A DNA stretch of 64,000 nt from Isoetes taiwanensis (GCA_021234155.1 JAJEKV010000063.1:3189179-3253178); one strand, 5' to 3'. Positions 24,031 through 34,514 are shown, numbered from the stretch's first letter. Notes: a model not told the origin generated them from the sequence alone. Translations and numbers: made by a program.

Positions 24031-24085
24031 CACCCTCATGAAAATGGAGGGCAACCCTCCGTGCGTAGCACCTTGTTTTTTAAAG
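24031..24085 (+). repeat. Repeat family R4, copy 1
   Basis: The stretch around GAGGGCAACCCTCCGTGCG and AGCACCTTGTTTTTT matches the reverse complement of about 32365-32420. It contains a GGAGGG..CCCTCC hairpin. Family unknown. Confidence 0.6.
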
Positions 24086-24208
24086 GACATGCATGAGCGT
24101 GGAATCTCATGCGCACACTCCATTTTAATATGGAGACTTTTAATGCCACGTCAATAAAAGACCCCCACTCTAATGGAATCTCACCCTTATTGATCATATA
24201 AAAGTTTA

Positions 24209-24727
24209 CACAACGAAAAAGGTGCTCCAATACCCTATAAAATACCCCGCAAAAATGCCTATAAAATCCCCCTTTTTCGTCGAAGAACAGGGGATAAAAT
24301 GTATTTTTCGAATCGGGGTATTTGGCCACAATCCCCCTTTTCCTCATTTGTATGATAATACCCCGTTATGTTGGTGTCGCAATCCCCCAGTCAGAGAATG
24401 TGAATTCATACCCTGTTATAATCCGTAAGATAATACCCTATTCAAGTAATACCTTATTTCAAATCATACCCTATTATCATTTGCAAAATAATACCCCGTT
24501 TCAAATAATACCCCATTCCAAATAATTCTCTATTTTAAATAATACCTCATTCCAAATAATTCCCTGTTTTAAATAGTACCCCATTCCAAATAATTCCCTG
24601 TTTCAAATAATACCCCATTTCAAATAACATACCCTGTTTCAAATAACATACCCTGTTATCATTCGTAGGATAATACTCTATGACCATAAGAAAATACCCT
24701 GTTATCATTTGTAAGTTAATATATTTC
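24209..24727. repeat. Left subterminal minisatellite of the CACTA-like element
   Basis: From about 24350 to 24720 the phrase AATAATACCCCATTTCAAAT recurs in degenerate form more than ten times (ATACCCTGTTATCATT, ATTCCCTGTTT). A matching A/T-plus-CCC array lies inside the right end. Confidence 0.8.
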
Positions 24728-25184
24728 AAAAATAAGTTGATAGGTAACAACTTGAGCAGAGTTAATCAGTAACAAATAGACAAAGTGTAATAAACTGATC
24801 AGATTTCAAGAAACAAATCTGATATACAAATCTGTTATTTCCTAGCAGTTAACTGAGAATTCTTGCTCAATAAGTAGTCTACCACTAAGTCGTCTTGCTT
24901 TGTTCTTCTCTGCCATGAACTTGTCCACGTTTGAGATTTTCAGGAGGAACATACATACAACACACATACAGCCTCTTTTTCCTTCATTGTAAAAAGCAAC
25001 ATATTAAAAAGAATGCAAGCATGCTTACTGAAATTTTAGATTTTAAGACTAACTAAATATTAATCACATTACCTTAACTCCAAGGTGTTCACGAGGATTA
25101 CATGCTTCTCTTGAGAAGACACAGTATTCTCCTCCTCTTCCTCTGAAATGAACAAATAAAAGCAAGTCATTCCACTTGCAACAC

Positions 25185-26436
25185 GGAACCAACTCTGGAG
25201 TTGTTACAAATGAGGGTGGCCCCCTTATCTCTGCTGTAAGGCGTGGATCTGCAGGTACAAGATTACCGTCATCATCGTACGTTTCTGGTTCAGGTTCATT
25301 TGCTAAAATATCTGCACGTGCTTGCATTTCTGCAAGCTTCCTCATAGCTTCGTACACTTCTTGGGGCTTATAGTACACATGCTCTAACCTTCTCAATGCT
25401 ACTCTTGCAACAGATCTCATGTCCCCAATCCGATGCACATAATCCTGAATATTTTGGCCCAGAACCATGAACAGTGGTTCATCACGCATCCGTTCCACAT
25501 ACTCCTTAGTACTCCTTAGTATGTGGGTCAATGAATTGCAAGCTCTTAAATAGTTCATCATCAATTTTCTCCAGATATGAAACAATGTTCCCCCAGATGT
25601 GAATTTCTCCTTCATAATCTGCTCCTTTCTGGGTCTCTGCGTCCATGTCTTGTTCAGCATTTTCATTCATTATTATATTTGGAAACTGGGCAAGCACATC
25701 CAAGATAACCAAAATATTTTGCACCGACTTTTTCCGGGCGAGTGGCAAATATGTATTTAGACCAGATGTCACATCAAAGCATTGCAAAGACAAGCACGAG
25801 CAAAATTTCAGATTTTTGAGCAGGAGTTTTTGCAACTTCGTGTCAAGTAAGTCAACCGCTCAACTTGCTCTACCCCTCAGGTGCCCTTCCTACCTCTTCC
25901 GGCCAATTATTTCTTTTCGGCTTCTTGTCGACCATGTCCCATGTAATCTCACTTGGATCTTTCTTAAGCGGATTGTCCATTAACCTATCCTTCCTACTTT
26001 TGCTCTTTTCCCGGCCTCCTTCGGGTTCTTCGTGGTACACATCTTCATCGAGTCATTACGTGCAATAATATCCTCGGGCTCCTCATCATCGTATTCGGGT
26101 TCGAACCCGATGCTTCTTCATCATCACTCTCGCTTTCTTGTTTCATGTAATTCAAAGCTTTTTGCATTGCTCTTGCTCATTTTCTTCTTTGCATCTTTGT
26201 TAGCTAAAGTGCGGGCGAGAAAATCTTCTAATGTGACAAGAGCTTTGATGTATAGGCGAGGAACCTTATCATTTCGCGTGACCCTAATGACCTTCTCAAT
26301 TTTGCTTGTTTATTTTATCAAAGCTCTCACAGTAGACTTACCCAGTCATTAATCTTCATGTGGTTCCTCATCTGCTCCCTTAATTTGTGGCCATTTAATT
26401 CATCAAAAGCGCTTATCCTTGGCTGATTTAACAATC
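25185..26436 (-). pseudogene. EIF3C: Truncated copy of translation initiation factor eIF3c (5' half)
   Basis: Minus-strand frames follow eukaryotic eIF3 subunit c, a scaffold of the eIF3 complex on the 40S ribosome. In order: VKSAKDKRFDELN; LREQMRNHMKINDWVSL; an LYIKAL-type helix; the acidic serine-rich linker; LKKDPSEITWDMVDKK; NILVILDVLAQFPNI; WGNIVSYLEKIDDELFKSLQ; DEPLFMVLGQNIQDYVHRIG; VALRRLEHVYYKPQEVYEAM; ending at TPELVP. The copy covers roughly the N-terminal half. It is broken: the frame changes several times, and a 10-bp tandem duplication (ACTCCTTAGT at 25501-25520) disrupts the HTKEY/VERMRD junction. A 20-bp block containing TTAAATCAGCC is also duplicated at its 5' side (to about 26495). 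No intron interrupts most of it. The conserved RKPTFPE-type continuation is missing; unrelated sequence follows. It lies inside the CACTA-like element, so it was probably captured. Confidence 0.85.
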
Positions 26437-27589
26437 CGGCGTTGGCAAAAATAGTATCATTGCATAGTTGGCTGATTTAACAATCCGGTGCACGTCAAGA
26501 ATCTTGATAAGAATTTTCTTCAAGGCAAGATCTAAGCTTCAGAAAAAACATATATCGTCTTTTGAATGATAAATTGCGTGAACAGAGGCAGGTTTATAGA
26601 TTAAAAGATTCAAAAAACTCGAATAGAGTTCTATAAAGACTTACCTTTCTGACGCCACACCAGCCTCAAAAGAATCGCCTGGATAGAGATTCTGTAATAC
26701 CTTGCTCAAGCCGGAGACTATGGTAGGAAACATCTAGCACGGACGTTCCTAATCATAACATATCATCCATGGCCATCTTGCAAATAAGCTCGTTGCCGGA
26801 GGAAATGGTAGAGGGCTTTTCCCTCCAAAATTGGTCGTAGAATATTTGTCATATATAATGTCCGTGTATATAATGATGTATATAATGTTGATGCTTATAA
26901 AGGTGGGTGTCCAACCTATAGGGAAAATGAAAATAAAACTAAACTATCAAACTTGGAGCATCCTCATGGCCTATTGCTGATAATAGCCCATTGCTATTGG
27001 GTGTCACCATTACCTCAGTCTTACATCTTCAGGCCATTTCGACACACATCCCTACATATGCAGAATAAGTATATGAGGTAATCTATCTTACATCTAAAGC
27101 CCATGTAGGCAAGTCTTACATTAAGAGTCCATTTTAACACATACCTCTACATATGCATGGCATTTGTCAAGCACAGCTATGCCATTTTGTAAAAAATTAC
27201 TCAATAAAATCATTGCCCATTGCCTTGTGATATTCTTCTTCACAATTGGTCCCTTCACAATGGGTTCTTCATAATGCTATCTCCTTTTTCTTATTGTTGT
27301 TTATATAACAACATTCTTTCCCATCTGAAAATTTTACTAACTTATAACTATTGTTGTCTCTGCAAATTTAGCTAGCAATGCACCACTTAAGGCTATGTAG
27401 AATCAAATAAACACATTGGTTCTACTAACAACTCTGTTTACATCAATGTCTTCCAAAATTAAATGCACCCAAACATAGATCATGACAAGTTATTTGATAT
27501 GAGGGGTCAATGTTATGGCTTTGGATTTGGACCAAAAGTTATGCTTGGACCAAAATTTGTTGCAAAGTTTGATGCTCCTCTAATCAACT

Positions 27590-27715
27590 GGGTTTGCATA
27601 AAATGCTTAGTTATCATGTGACATGCCACATTATCAAAGAAACGCCATGTCCCGATGGAGTGCATAAGATGCTTAGTCATCGTGTGACATGCCATGTCAT
27701 CATGGAGAAATATGC
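27590..27715. repeat. Short tandem repeat, about 68-bp unit
   Basis: The phrase TGCATAA(A/G)ATGCTTAGT(T/C)ATC followed by GTGACATGCCA occurs twice in a row (from about 27594 and about 27661) inside the CACTA-like element. Confidence 0.65.
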
Positions 27716-28099
27716 TTTTTAAGGTGAGAGCCAAGATCAAGCGCCAAGATACCATACAAGAGTGCTTTTTACTACAACTTTCCTTGAGGCCGAAAGGTAA
27801 TCCTAGTGAGTATGCACTCAAGCGCATACATGAGCATTAGCAGGTTGGTTGTAGAGACAACTAAAAGGAATTATTTGGGTTCCATCTGTAGGAACAACAT
27901 GGGTTCTTTCTTTGGATGAGACCTCTTTGAAGGTGTACTTTATCGGTTGTTTAGTTCAAAAATCATTCTTATTTCACATCATGAAGGTACTAAGCTCGCT
28001 TATGAGCTAATCCGACCACCTACATATGACCATTTAATATATTGAAAGTAGATAGTATTTTAATAAAACAAACCGACTTGAGTAAATATTTAGCCAAGA

Positions 28100-28560
28100 T
28101 CTGACCATAAATTCACTTTTAATTGAAAATACCCTTTTCCTTGAAATTACCCTTTTGCTAGAAAATACCCTGGTATTTATTGCAATTCTCTATTTTTTTG
28201 GTAATTTCCCTTTCATTCAATCCCCTTTTATTTGAAAATACTCCAATCCATTTGCAAATTCTCTTGAACTAGTCTCCCTTTCTTGAAAATTAGCAAATTC
28301 CCTTTTTGAACTAGTCCCTTTCCTTGAAATTACCCCAATCTATTTGCAAATTCCCCTCGACCCAATCCTTTTTTGAAAATACCCAGATGTACATTTGCAA
28401 TCCCTATTTCTACCGATTCCCCCATTAGAATATACTCTTTTTATTCAAGATCCCCCCTTTCTACTAATCTCCCCATACCATATACCCTTTTGTTCAAGAA
28501 TTCTCCATTGCAAAGAAAATAACCCATTGCTCTCGAGTCCCCCAGTTCCTCAATGGGGGA
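28100..28560. repeat. Right subterminal minisatellite of the CACTA-like element
   Basis: Degenerate repeats of the type GAAAATACCC..TTTGCAAATTCCC recur across this stretch, up to the right terminal inverted repeat. Compare the left array at 24350-24720. Confidence 0.75.
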
Positions 28561-28594
28561 TTCTCCAGGGGATGTGAGCACCTTTTTCGTTGTG

Positions 28595-28677
28595 TTAGCA
28601 CCTTTTGAAGTTGGCACCTTGTTGAGCTGAGTCAGCAAGGACGTGGCTCATAATAATTTTGGAAGGGCTTCAGCAAT
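28595..28677 (+). promoter_or_regulatory. Remaining upstream region of the ferredoxin gene
   Basis: Only 83 bp separate the right end of the CACTA-like element from the ATG. The stretch carries AGCACCTT/GGCACCTT repeats and GACGTGGC, an ACGT-core (G-box-like) motif. No clear TATA box is visible here, so the start of transcription may lie inside the transposon or the gene may use another promoter type. Inference only. Confidence 0.35.
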
Positions 28678-30278
28678 ATGGCCTTCCGGCATTGTTTGAA
28701 GGCATTACGGCCTGCCGGAACTTCCATAGAACATGCCACCTTATGTTTCAGGTATTAGTTTGTACCATGTTTCTATTGTTCTAGTTACAGGAATGAGTTT
28801 CTGATGAATTATACGTATATTTCACAGGGGTCTCCTAACTGAAGCCCCATCTTCTCAAAGGAATACCGTGCAGAGCAGCTTTTGTAAGATGCTATAGCTT
28901 ATTGTAGAGCTAGACCTAAATTTCTTTCTTTTGTATACGTGATTATGAATTTGCATTCCCAAAAGCCATCATCACTTGAAGCAGCCCTCCCCAGAACAAC
29001 TTTAAAAATTTCCAGTTTCTTGCCCTTCCAGATCGTTCGCTCATCCTTTTCTTCCGGTTGTCTGTTCTGTATATTTTTCATGCATGACCTATATGGTTAG
29101 TAGGGCATGCTACAGCTTGTTCCCACTCATCGTCTCTGTATTAGTAGTTAGCATTACTTTCTAATTCTTCCAGGTCCCCTATGTCTAAGATGTTATATTT
29201 TATGTAACAGCATTCCATGGTCAGCAATGGCGCACGTTTTCCTCTTCAGATAAAGCAAATGAGAAGAAAGAAACGTTGGTATTCATTTCGTGTATGCTAA
29301 GTTTACTATTACCAACCTTGTTGATACGGACTTGGTGTTGCATAAGTTGACATACATTTCCACAGGAAGCTTTGGAGATAGGCCTGAAAAACGTTGCAAG
29401 GCATATAAATCAATTGTATTATAGGATACCGTTACCATGTCTAGTAAAATAATGGAAAAGAAAGATTACCTGGAATATTTTAAGAGCATAAGGAAGATCT
29501 TACAAGAAGCTTGTTCTATCAAGTGTAAGAAACGAACACTCAAGTAGGGTCTGAAAGATTAAGTCAAAAGCATGCGAAAATGAAGTTTACTTACCTTTCT
29601 ACTTTGATAAATTTGGAAAGATTCTTTGAATTTTAAATACTCTGTAGCTTGCCACACATTCAGATCAGTAATATTATTCTCATCAACCTGCAGTATCTCC
29701 GTAACGTTTGTGGATAAAGATGGCGAAGAAAGGATGATTCATGTTCCACTTGGAAAGTCAATGTTGGAAGCCGCACATGAGAATGATATTGAGCTTGAAG
29801 GTTGGCAAACTCTCATTTAGTTTGTTTGTTTTCTCCTGATATTGTGCATAAGTTGGTTAAGTTGGCAGCTGTGCTTCTTTGTAGGTGCATGCGAGGGATC
29901 GCTAGCTTGTTCAACCTGTCATGTTATTGTGATGGTAATGTCAGACATGAACTTTTGTTAATATGTATGGTTACCAAGATTTTGGCTCATACTCACTTGC
30001 ATGTTTTAGGATGAAGATTATTATTCCAAACTTCCAGAACCAGCGGACGAGGAAAATGACATGCTTGACCTAGCCTTTGGTCTAACAGAGATGTGGGTAC
30101 CTATGTCGCTCCCTTGACTATTCTTGTTTTATACATTACTGTAATACTGAACCTTTAATGCAGGTCTCGTCTTGGCTGCCAGGTGATTGCCAAACCAGAA
30201 TTAGATGGCTTGCGCCTTGCACTTCCTGCAGCAACTAGGAATTTTGCGGTGGATGGTCATGTCCCAATGCCACATTGA
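28678..30278 (+). CDS. MFDX: Mitochondrial adrenodoxin-type [2Fe-2S] ferredoxin
   Basis: Seven exons join in frame to 182 residues: 28678-28751, 28828-28883, 29211-29274, 29694-29800, 29885-29934, 30010-30092, 30164-30278 (stop TGA); all introns are GT..AG. Residues 1-64 form an arginine/serine-rich, mostly non-acidic leader starting MAFRHCLKALRPAG, as expected of a mitochondrial presequence. The domain begins ISVTFVDKDGEE and continues EAAHENDIELEG and ACEGSLACSTCHVIVM, then DEENDMLDLAFGLT and SRLGCQVIAKPELDG, ending FAVDGHVPMPH. Cluster ligands are Cys103, 109, 112 and 150 (C-x5-C-x2-C...C). In plant mitochondria this protein carries electrons from NADPH-adrenodoxin reductase for biotin synthesis and Fe-S cluster assembly. 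The ATG was chosen because it opens the leader in frame after an upstream TE end. Nothing is missing or shifted. It appears intact. Confidence 0.93.
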
Positions 30279-31370
30279 ATTTGTGAATAAAATTACCTGG
30301 GGACATGAAATAACTAAAATACCTAGAGAATTTGAAATGGAATTGTATGAAATGAAATCAAATATCTTGGAAGCTTTCAGTATGTCCAGATTTACTGATG
30401 TCTTCAGGTAATACATGGAGCTCCGGCAACATTTGTCGCCATTTAGAGTCACATGCTCTTTCAAATAAACGTTTGGGAAATTGAGAAGGAAGTTGAGGCC
30501 CATTTGCAGATTGTTAACATTGCACTCCATTCGTAAACACCCCTTCCAAAGTGTTCTGTGATTTGGCAAGGCTTTTTCTTTAATCTTGAACTGGCTAATG
30601 TGGAATGATCTCTGTGATATATATGGTGTTCTGTAATGGTCATTTCCCTTGTGTAGAAATTTGTTGTTCACATTGGGAAGGGAAGAATCAGGAAGGAGCT
30701 TCTACATTGTGGGCTGAGGAGAGATGAGGATTCTCATCTTTCTTCAGCTTCTGCAATAGCATCTGCTTTACTCTGTGAAGGTGAAAAAACAGATTGACTT
30801 TCAGCTTGGAAGGGATTGTAGAAGACGATCAGCTTATCAGGCATAAGTGTCCAACATAAGACATTTGAGCAGGTTATATATCAGCAGGACCTAGGTTAGT
30901 ATATCTCCAACAGCAACCTCCAAGGAGCCATTAAGGATTTTCTAGCCATTGGCCGCAGAGTGCCCTTCCTCTGTGTATTTTTTCGCTTTCTACAGCACAG
31001 ACCATTGGCCTAAAACCTGCAGCCATGTTCCAATCATTGCACATCCCTACCTCTTTCGCCTGTAGGTGGCCCATCAAACACAGATTGCCGATCCCCTAGT
31101 TTCTTTGTCAGTTTAAGCATGCAGTTTCAATTTAATGGACGAACAACTACATGGACAGATGGCAATTGGCAGGAGTAAAGAGAGAATTTGATGCATGAAG
31201 GTAAGTTGCCTCAATTGTATGGACTAAGATGCTGTTCTCATTCCCAAAACTTCAATGGTGCGCATAAGATCTGGTTAATGTCAACAGGAGAGCAGGACGA
31301 TGCTAAAACTAGGGTGGAGGGATTACTGCAACAGAAACTGAAGAAAACAAATTGTCGGCGGGTTATAAAG
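30279..31370. other. 3' flank of the ferredoxin gene, no further gene seen
   Basis: Contains short frames on both strands, the longest a minus-strand one of 156 codons at 30201-30671 that overlaps the last ferredoxin exon and shows no motif. Taken as the 3' UTR and intergenic DNA. Confidence 0.5.
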
Positions 31371-31377
31371 AGCAGCA

Positions 31378-31535
31378 AGCATGCATTCTACATCGAATTT
31401 TGGAAGAGGAAATTTGGAGTGATACCAATGGAAGAGATTGGACTTGGTAAGTGGGAGCATGCATTCCACATCAAATTTTGGAAGAGGAAATTTGAAGTGA
31501 TGACCAGATGGAAGAGATTGGACTTGGTAAGTGGG
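31378..31535. repeat. Tandem duplication, 78-bp unit, two copies
   Basis: Units 31378-31455 and 31456-31535 each run AGCATGCATTC, ATTTTGGAAGAGGAAATTTG, GAAGAGATTGGACTTGG. Both stay open in one plus-strand frame (31188-31553), giving two related peptides with FWKRKF. No protein family is recognised. Confidence 0.85.
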
Positions 31536-31626
31536 AATGTTATATGCATCTAGCAAATTGTTACTAATATTCAATGACAACAAACCTTATCGAACTCTCT
31601 AGTGTAAAGGGAGAGTCCCATAATTA

Positions 31627-31652
31627 AGTTATCACTCCTAGGAGTGATAACT
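31627..31652. repeat. Perfect 26-bp palindrome in a GATAA-rich patch
   Basis: AGTTATCACTCCT is followed immediately by its exact reverse complement. Over the next 110 bp GATAA or TTATC occurs repeatedly, including a second hairpin, GGTTATCGG paired with CCGATAACC (about 31693-31723). It could be a cruciform-prone site, the centre of a small inverted element, or a cluster of I-box-like motifs. Confidence 0.9.
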
Positions 31653-31759
31653 AGTTACCAGTACTAGGAGATAATTAGTTATCAGCCTGATAAGGTGGTT
31701 ATCGGTCTTCGCCTCAGCCGATAGCCGATAACCAGATGGATAACCTTACCATCTTGAAT

Positions 31760-32364
31760 GGCTATACGAATTGATGATTGGAAGTTGCCACCTTATCTCA
31801 TAAAAGCCTCCAAAGTATCCTCATAATGTGCTTTCATAGTTGCAAGCTACTTCCGGCTGTTTTTGGCTTGAGTGCAGCTTACCACTTTCACGTTTTAGCA
31901 CTTATGCATTAAATTTTAATTCTTCTTGTACCTTCGAAATCACAAAAAGAAGATTGTAGCAGTAAAATTTGTTGCATGCCAGCCCGTAATACAATTAAGA
32001 AAGCATCCCCATTAGTTATAATCAGAAGTTAGTGTTTAGTAAATTGTGCAAACGGTATTGTAACTAGTTTGCTTTCCAAACAAATGTAATGCAAACCCTA
32101 TTTCCTAGCCTGTTGCCAAACTAGTTTGCTTTCCAATGCTAAATGTACTCTAATGCATGTCGGGTAGCTACAAATATGCCCTACATATTTGAAAATGCAA
32201 TTGGTTCCAAAGATACGATTAGAATCAAAAGATTCTACCATCTCTGCAAGTTAGAATATGTAGCCCAATAATAGGGGGTCAAGGAGGATTTGATATAGAT
32301 GCATACATCACATTCCTGAGACCATAGACCATACCCCTAAAATAATAATTAAATATGTTATTAT
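31760..32364. other. Intergenic DNA, no gene seen
   Basis: No frame or motif that can be supported. Confidence 0.5.
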
Positions 32365-32420
32365 AAGAAACAAGGTGCTGCGCACGAGGGGTTGCCCTTC
32401 GGTGGCCCGAGAGGGTGTTT
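32365..32420 (-). repeat. Repeat family R4, copy 2 (minus strand)
   Basis: Reverse complement of the phrase at 24031-24085: AAACAAGGTGCTGCGCACG, then a GGGCAACCCC-type hairpin read on the other strand. Confidence 0.55.
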
Positions 32421-32464
32421 TTATAGTTTCTATTTCGTTGTTTCATGTTGGGTGTTTTTTTGAG

Positions 32465-32700
32465 TGATAAAATATGTAAACGCTAATAAATTCAGACTTT
32501 TGATAGAATATGTAAATGCTAATAATTTTAGACTTTTGAAGGTATAGCTAAAATTCGTAAGAATGATTATGAAATTAGGAAGGAGACGTAAAAGTTACTA
32601 GCAAGAGGGAGAAGATGCGACAGAACAACCTGAGCATGCATTCTGAAGATGTGACGGAATAGACTGAGCATGCATTCTGACATTATATAGACCTCATCTA
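32465..32700. repeat. Two small tandem duplications
   Basis: AATATGTAAA(C/T)GCTAATAA with CAGACTTTTGA/TAGACTTTTGA occurs twice at about 32467-32540. GAAGATG(C/T)GAC(A/G)GAA with CTGAGCATGCATTCTGA occurs twice at about 32610-32682. Confidence 0.7.
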
Positions 32701-32925
32701 GAAGCTCTTTAATGATACATTTGGCCTGCAGCAAGGATAAGTTAGCAACATAATGTAGAAGTGAAAGATGGTTTTAGAAGAAGCCTCTAGTGCCTTCTCT
32801 CTTGCATTAGTAGGAAAATAAACCAGACAAAAATACAGTTTGCAGGACTGGTATCCTTAGGGTTAGGGGAACAATCTCAATATAACTTGATCTTTCAACT
32901 TATGATTAATACAACTTATTCACGA

Positions 32926-33741
32926 TTTTTTTTTTTGAAGGACGACAATATATTATCAAGGAATATCAAGATACATACAAGGGATCTGTGACATGGGACT
33001 CAAAACCTAGAGGACGAGATGGTCCACTAAGCAAAACCACCCATACACAGTACATAATCATACTCCTTGTGCCACCTTGAGGCGTTTAATGGCCTCATCA
33101 CAATCAACATGTTCTGCAACATCGAGATGATCATCAACAGACATCAAGTTATCATGCCACTGAATAGAACGAGGCAGAATAGCCTCGTGAGATGACATAA
33201 CTGACTTCTTCCTCGCCGCCTTCTTCCAATTGACCTGTTGCCATGACTCTTTAGCGCACTGAAGATTAGGACCATCAGCCATAACAACCTCAGAAGCATG
33301 AGAAGCAGAAGCAACAACGGGGAGAGTGGTACGAACTATAGCTGTAGCTGACGATGCTAAGGACGACACCATTGGAATTGTGTGTAGAGCATCTTCCATA
33401 GCCGAGGAATGCAAGACAACTGGCAAAGGTTGATCATGAATGGATGAAGAAATAACAATAGGAGCTTGAACCTGAGAAGAATGTTGAACAGATGCCTGAG
33501 ATGCACGAGTACCTCGACGAAAGCTAGCAAAAGCCTCCTTATCAGGAAACAAACGGGCTAATTCTGGACCATTCAGAAGCTTAAGGTCGTTCTTATACCA
33601 AGGCCCGCTCTTCACAACTACACAATCTGGTAAAGGCGAGTCCACAGACATAGAAACACAAATCCTTGGACCATTCATGATGGAGTGTGAGATATGAACC
33701 CCAAGTCCCGTTGCAATTGCAACTAGAAATTGATGAGCCAT
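32926..33741 (-). mobile_element. LINE-type ORF1 fragment with 3' poly(A), minus strand
   Basis: An uninterrupted minus-strand frame (33741 to 33058, 227 codons) opens MAHQFLVAIATGLG and soon reads GPRICVSMSVDSPLPDCVVV. This matches the layout after the DUF4283 region of plant L1-type ORF1 proteins (an ARVCVE-type strand, then LP). It later has WQQVNWKKAARKK, like the WxxVxRKK stretch near the ORF1 end. About 125 bp past the stop, a T-run on the plus strand at 32926-32937 gives a poly(A) end on the minus strand. No endonuclease or RT lies between, so this is an internally deleted or ORF1-only retro-copy. LINE ORF1 binds element RNA. The assignment rests on motif layout and is moderate. Confidence 0.5.
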
Positions 33742-33794
33742 TGAATGTTACTACAAATACATATAGAATTCAAACTATGCAGTTATTCTCCATG

Positions 33795-34200
33795 TTCACT
33801 AAAGCGAGGATACATAGTGAAATTATCAGAAGAGACTTTAATCTGATGTTGTCATTAGAAGCGCGTTGCTTGACATGTATGTCAAGTGCTAGAACTTAGA
33901 GCAGACATGTAATGCCTTTGACATATGCTAATTTTGGGCAATATCTTCATGTTTTAGAGTGTTTTAGAAATGGTCGAAGATGGCATGAGGTCAAACTTGG
34001 TTGTGTATATGAGCATCCTGGGAGCGTGTGCCAATGTAGGCGCAATTTAGAAGATGCAACTTAAGGTTCTTCATATCATGCGCAAAAGACATATTATTTC
34101 ATGGAATGCAACGATCGCTTGAATGGCCCAGGATGGGGAATGCTTCTTGTCTTTTGAGAAGTGCAAGGTCCCTTGTGCTGGATGCATTTAAAATTTTGAA
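33795..34200 (+). pseudogene. Pentatricopeptide-repeat (PPR) gene relic
   Basis: Plus-strand pieces read ARIHSEIIRRDFN, DVVIRSALLDMYVKC, NLEQTCNAFD, MVEDGMRSNLVVYMSILGAC and IISWNATIA. These are consecutive P/L/S-type PPR motifs (compare the family phrases H..I...G...D..V.NALVDMYAKCG and D...WNAMI). PPR proteins bind organelle RNA for editing, splicing or stability. The pieces lie in two frames with internal stops, so the gene is dead, with about four breaks in 400 bp. No DYW or E domain was seen downstream. The antisense LINE fragment ends about 50 bp upstream, so its insertion may have broken the gene. Confidence 0.7.
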
Positions 34201-34514
34201 CTTCTTATAGAACCATTTGAAGATCCTAAAATTGGGCTCGATGAAAATGTGACCAAATTGCCTGGGGACAAAATAGCCACTCTCAATGCCCATAGTGTCA
34301 AGCACCCAGTTACTCACCCCACCTGTCAAATGCTATGTAACATTTACGATTTGGATCATGTGTGGGGGAATATGGCTTTGCATGCACATTATTCAACCCA
34401 ATAAAGTCACACAAACTAAGTTCAAAACCTTGGGGGCAACAGTGGCATGCTATTGGCATAACCCAATTATTAAAAAAAAGGTAAACTAGATAAATAGATA
34501 GTTATTCTAGCGAC

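Larger units (their letters stand above)
24209..28594. mobile_element. CACTA-like non-autonomous transposon carrying an eIF3c fragment (Pack-type)
   Basis: Left end CACAACGAAAAAGGTGCTC is matched perfectly, in inverted orientation, by the right end GAGCACCTTTTTCGTTGTG. Beyond 19 bp the ends stay similar (both continue with ACCCC/TCCCC-rich sequence). TTA flanks both sides (24206-24208 and 28595-28597) as a 3-bp target duplication. Both subterminal zones hold degenerate minisatellites. CACTA elements have ends starting CAC, 3-bp duplications and subterminal repeats; PIF/Harbinger also makes TTA duplications but usually has other ends. No transposase was found, so it is non-autonomous. It contains a host eIF3c fragment and ends 83 bp before the ferredoxin ATG. 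Confidence 0.75.

Noticed and set aside
30201-30671. 156-codon minus-strand frame behind the ferredoxin gene
   Set aside because: It overlaps the last ferredoxin exon in antisense and shows no recognisable motif.
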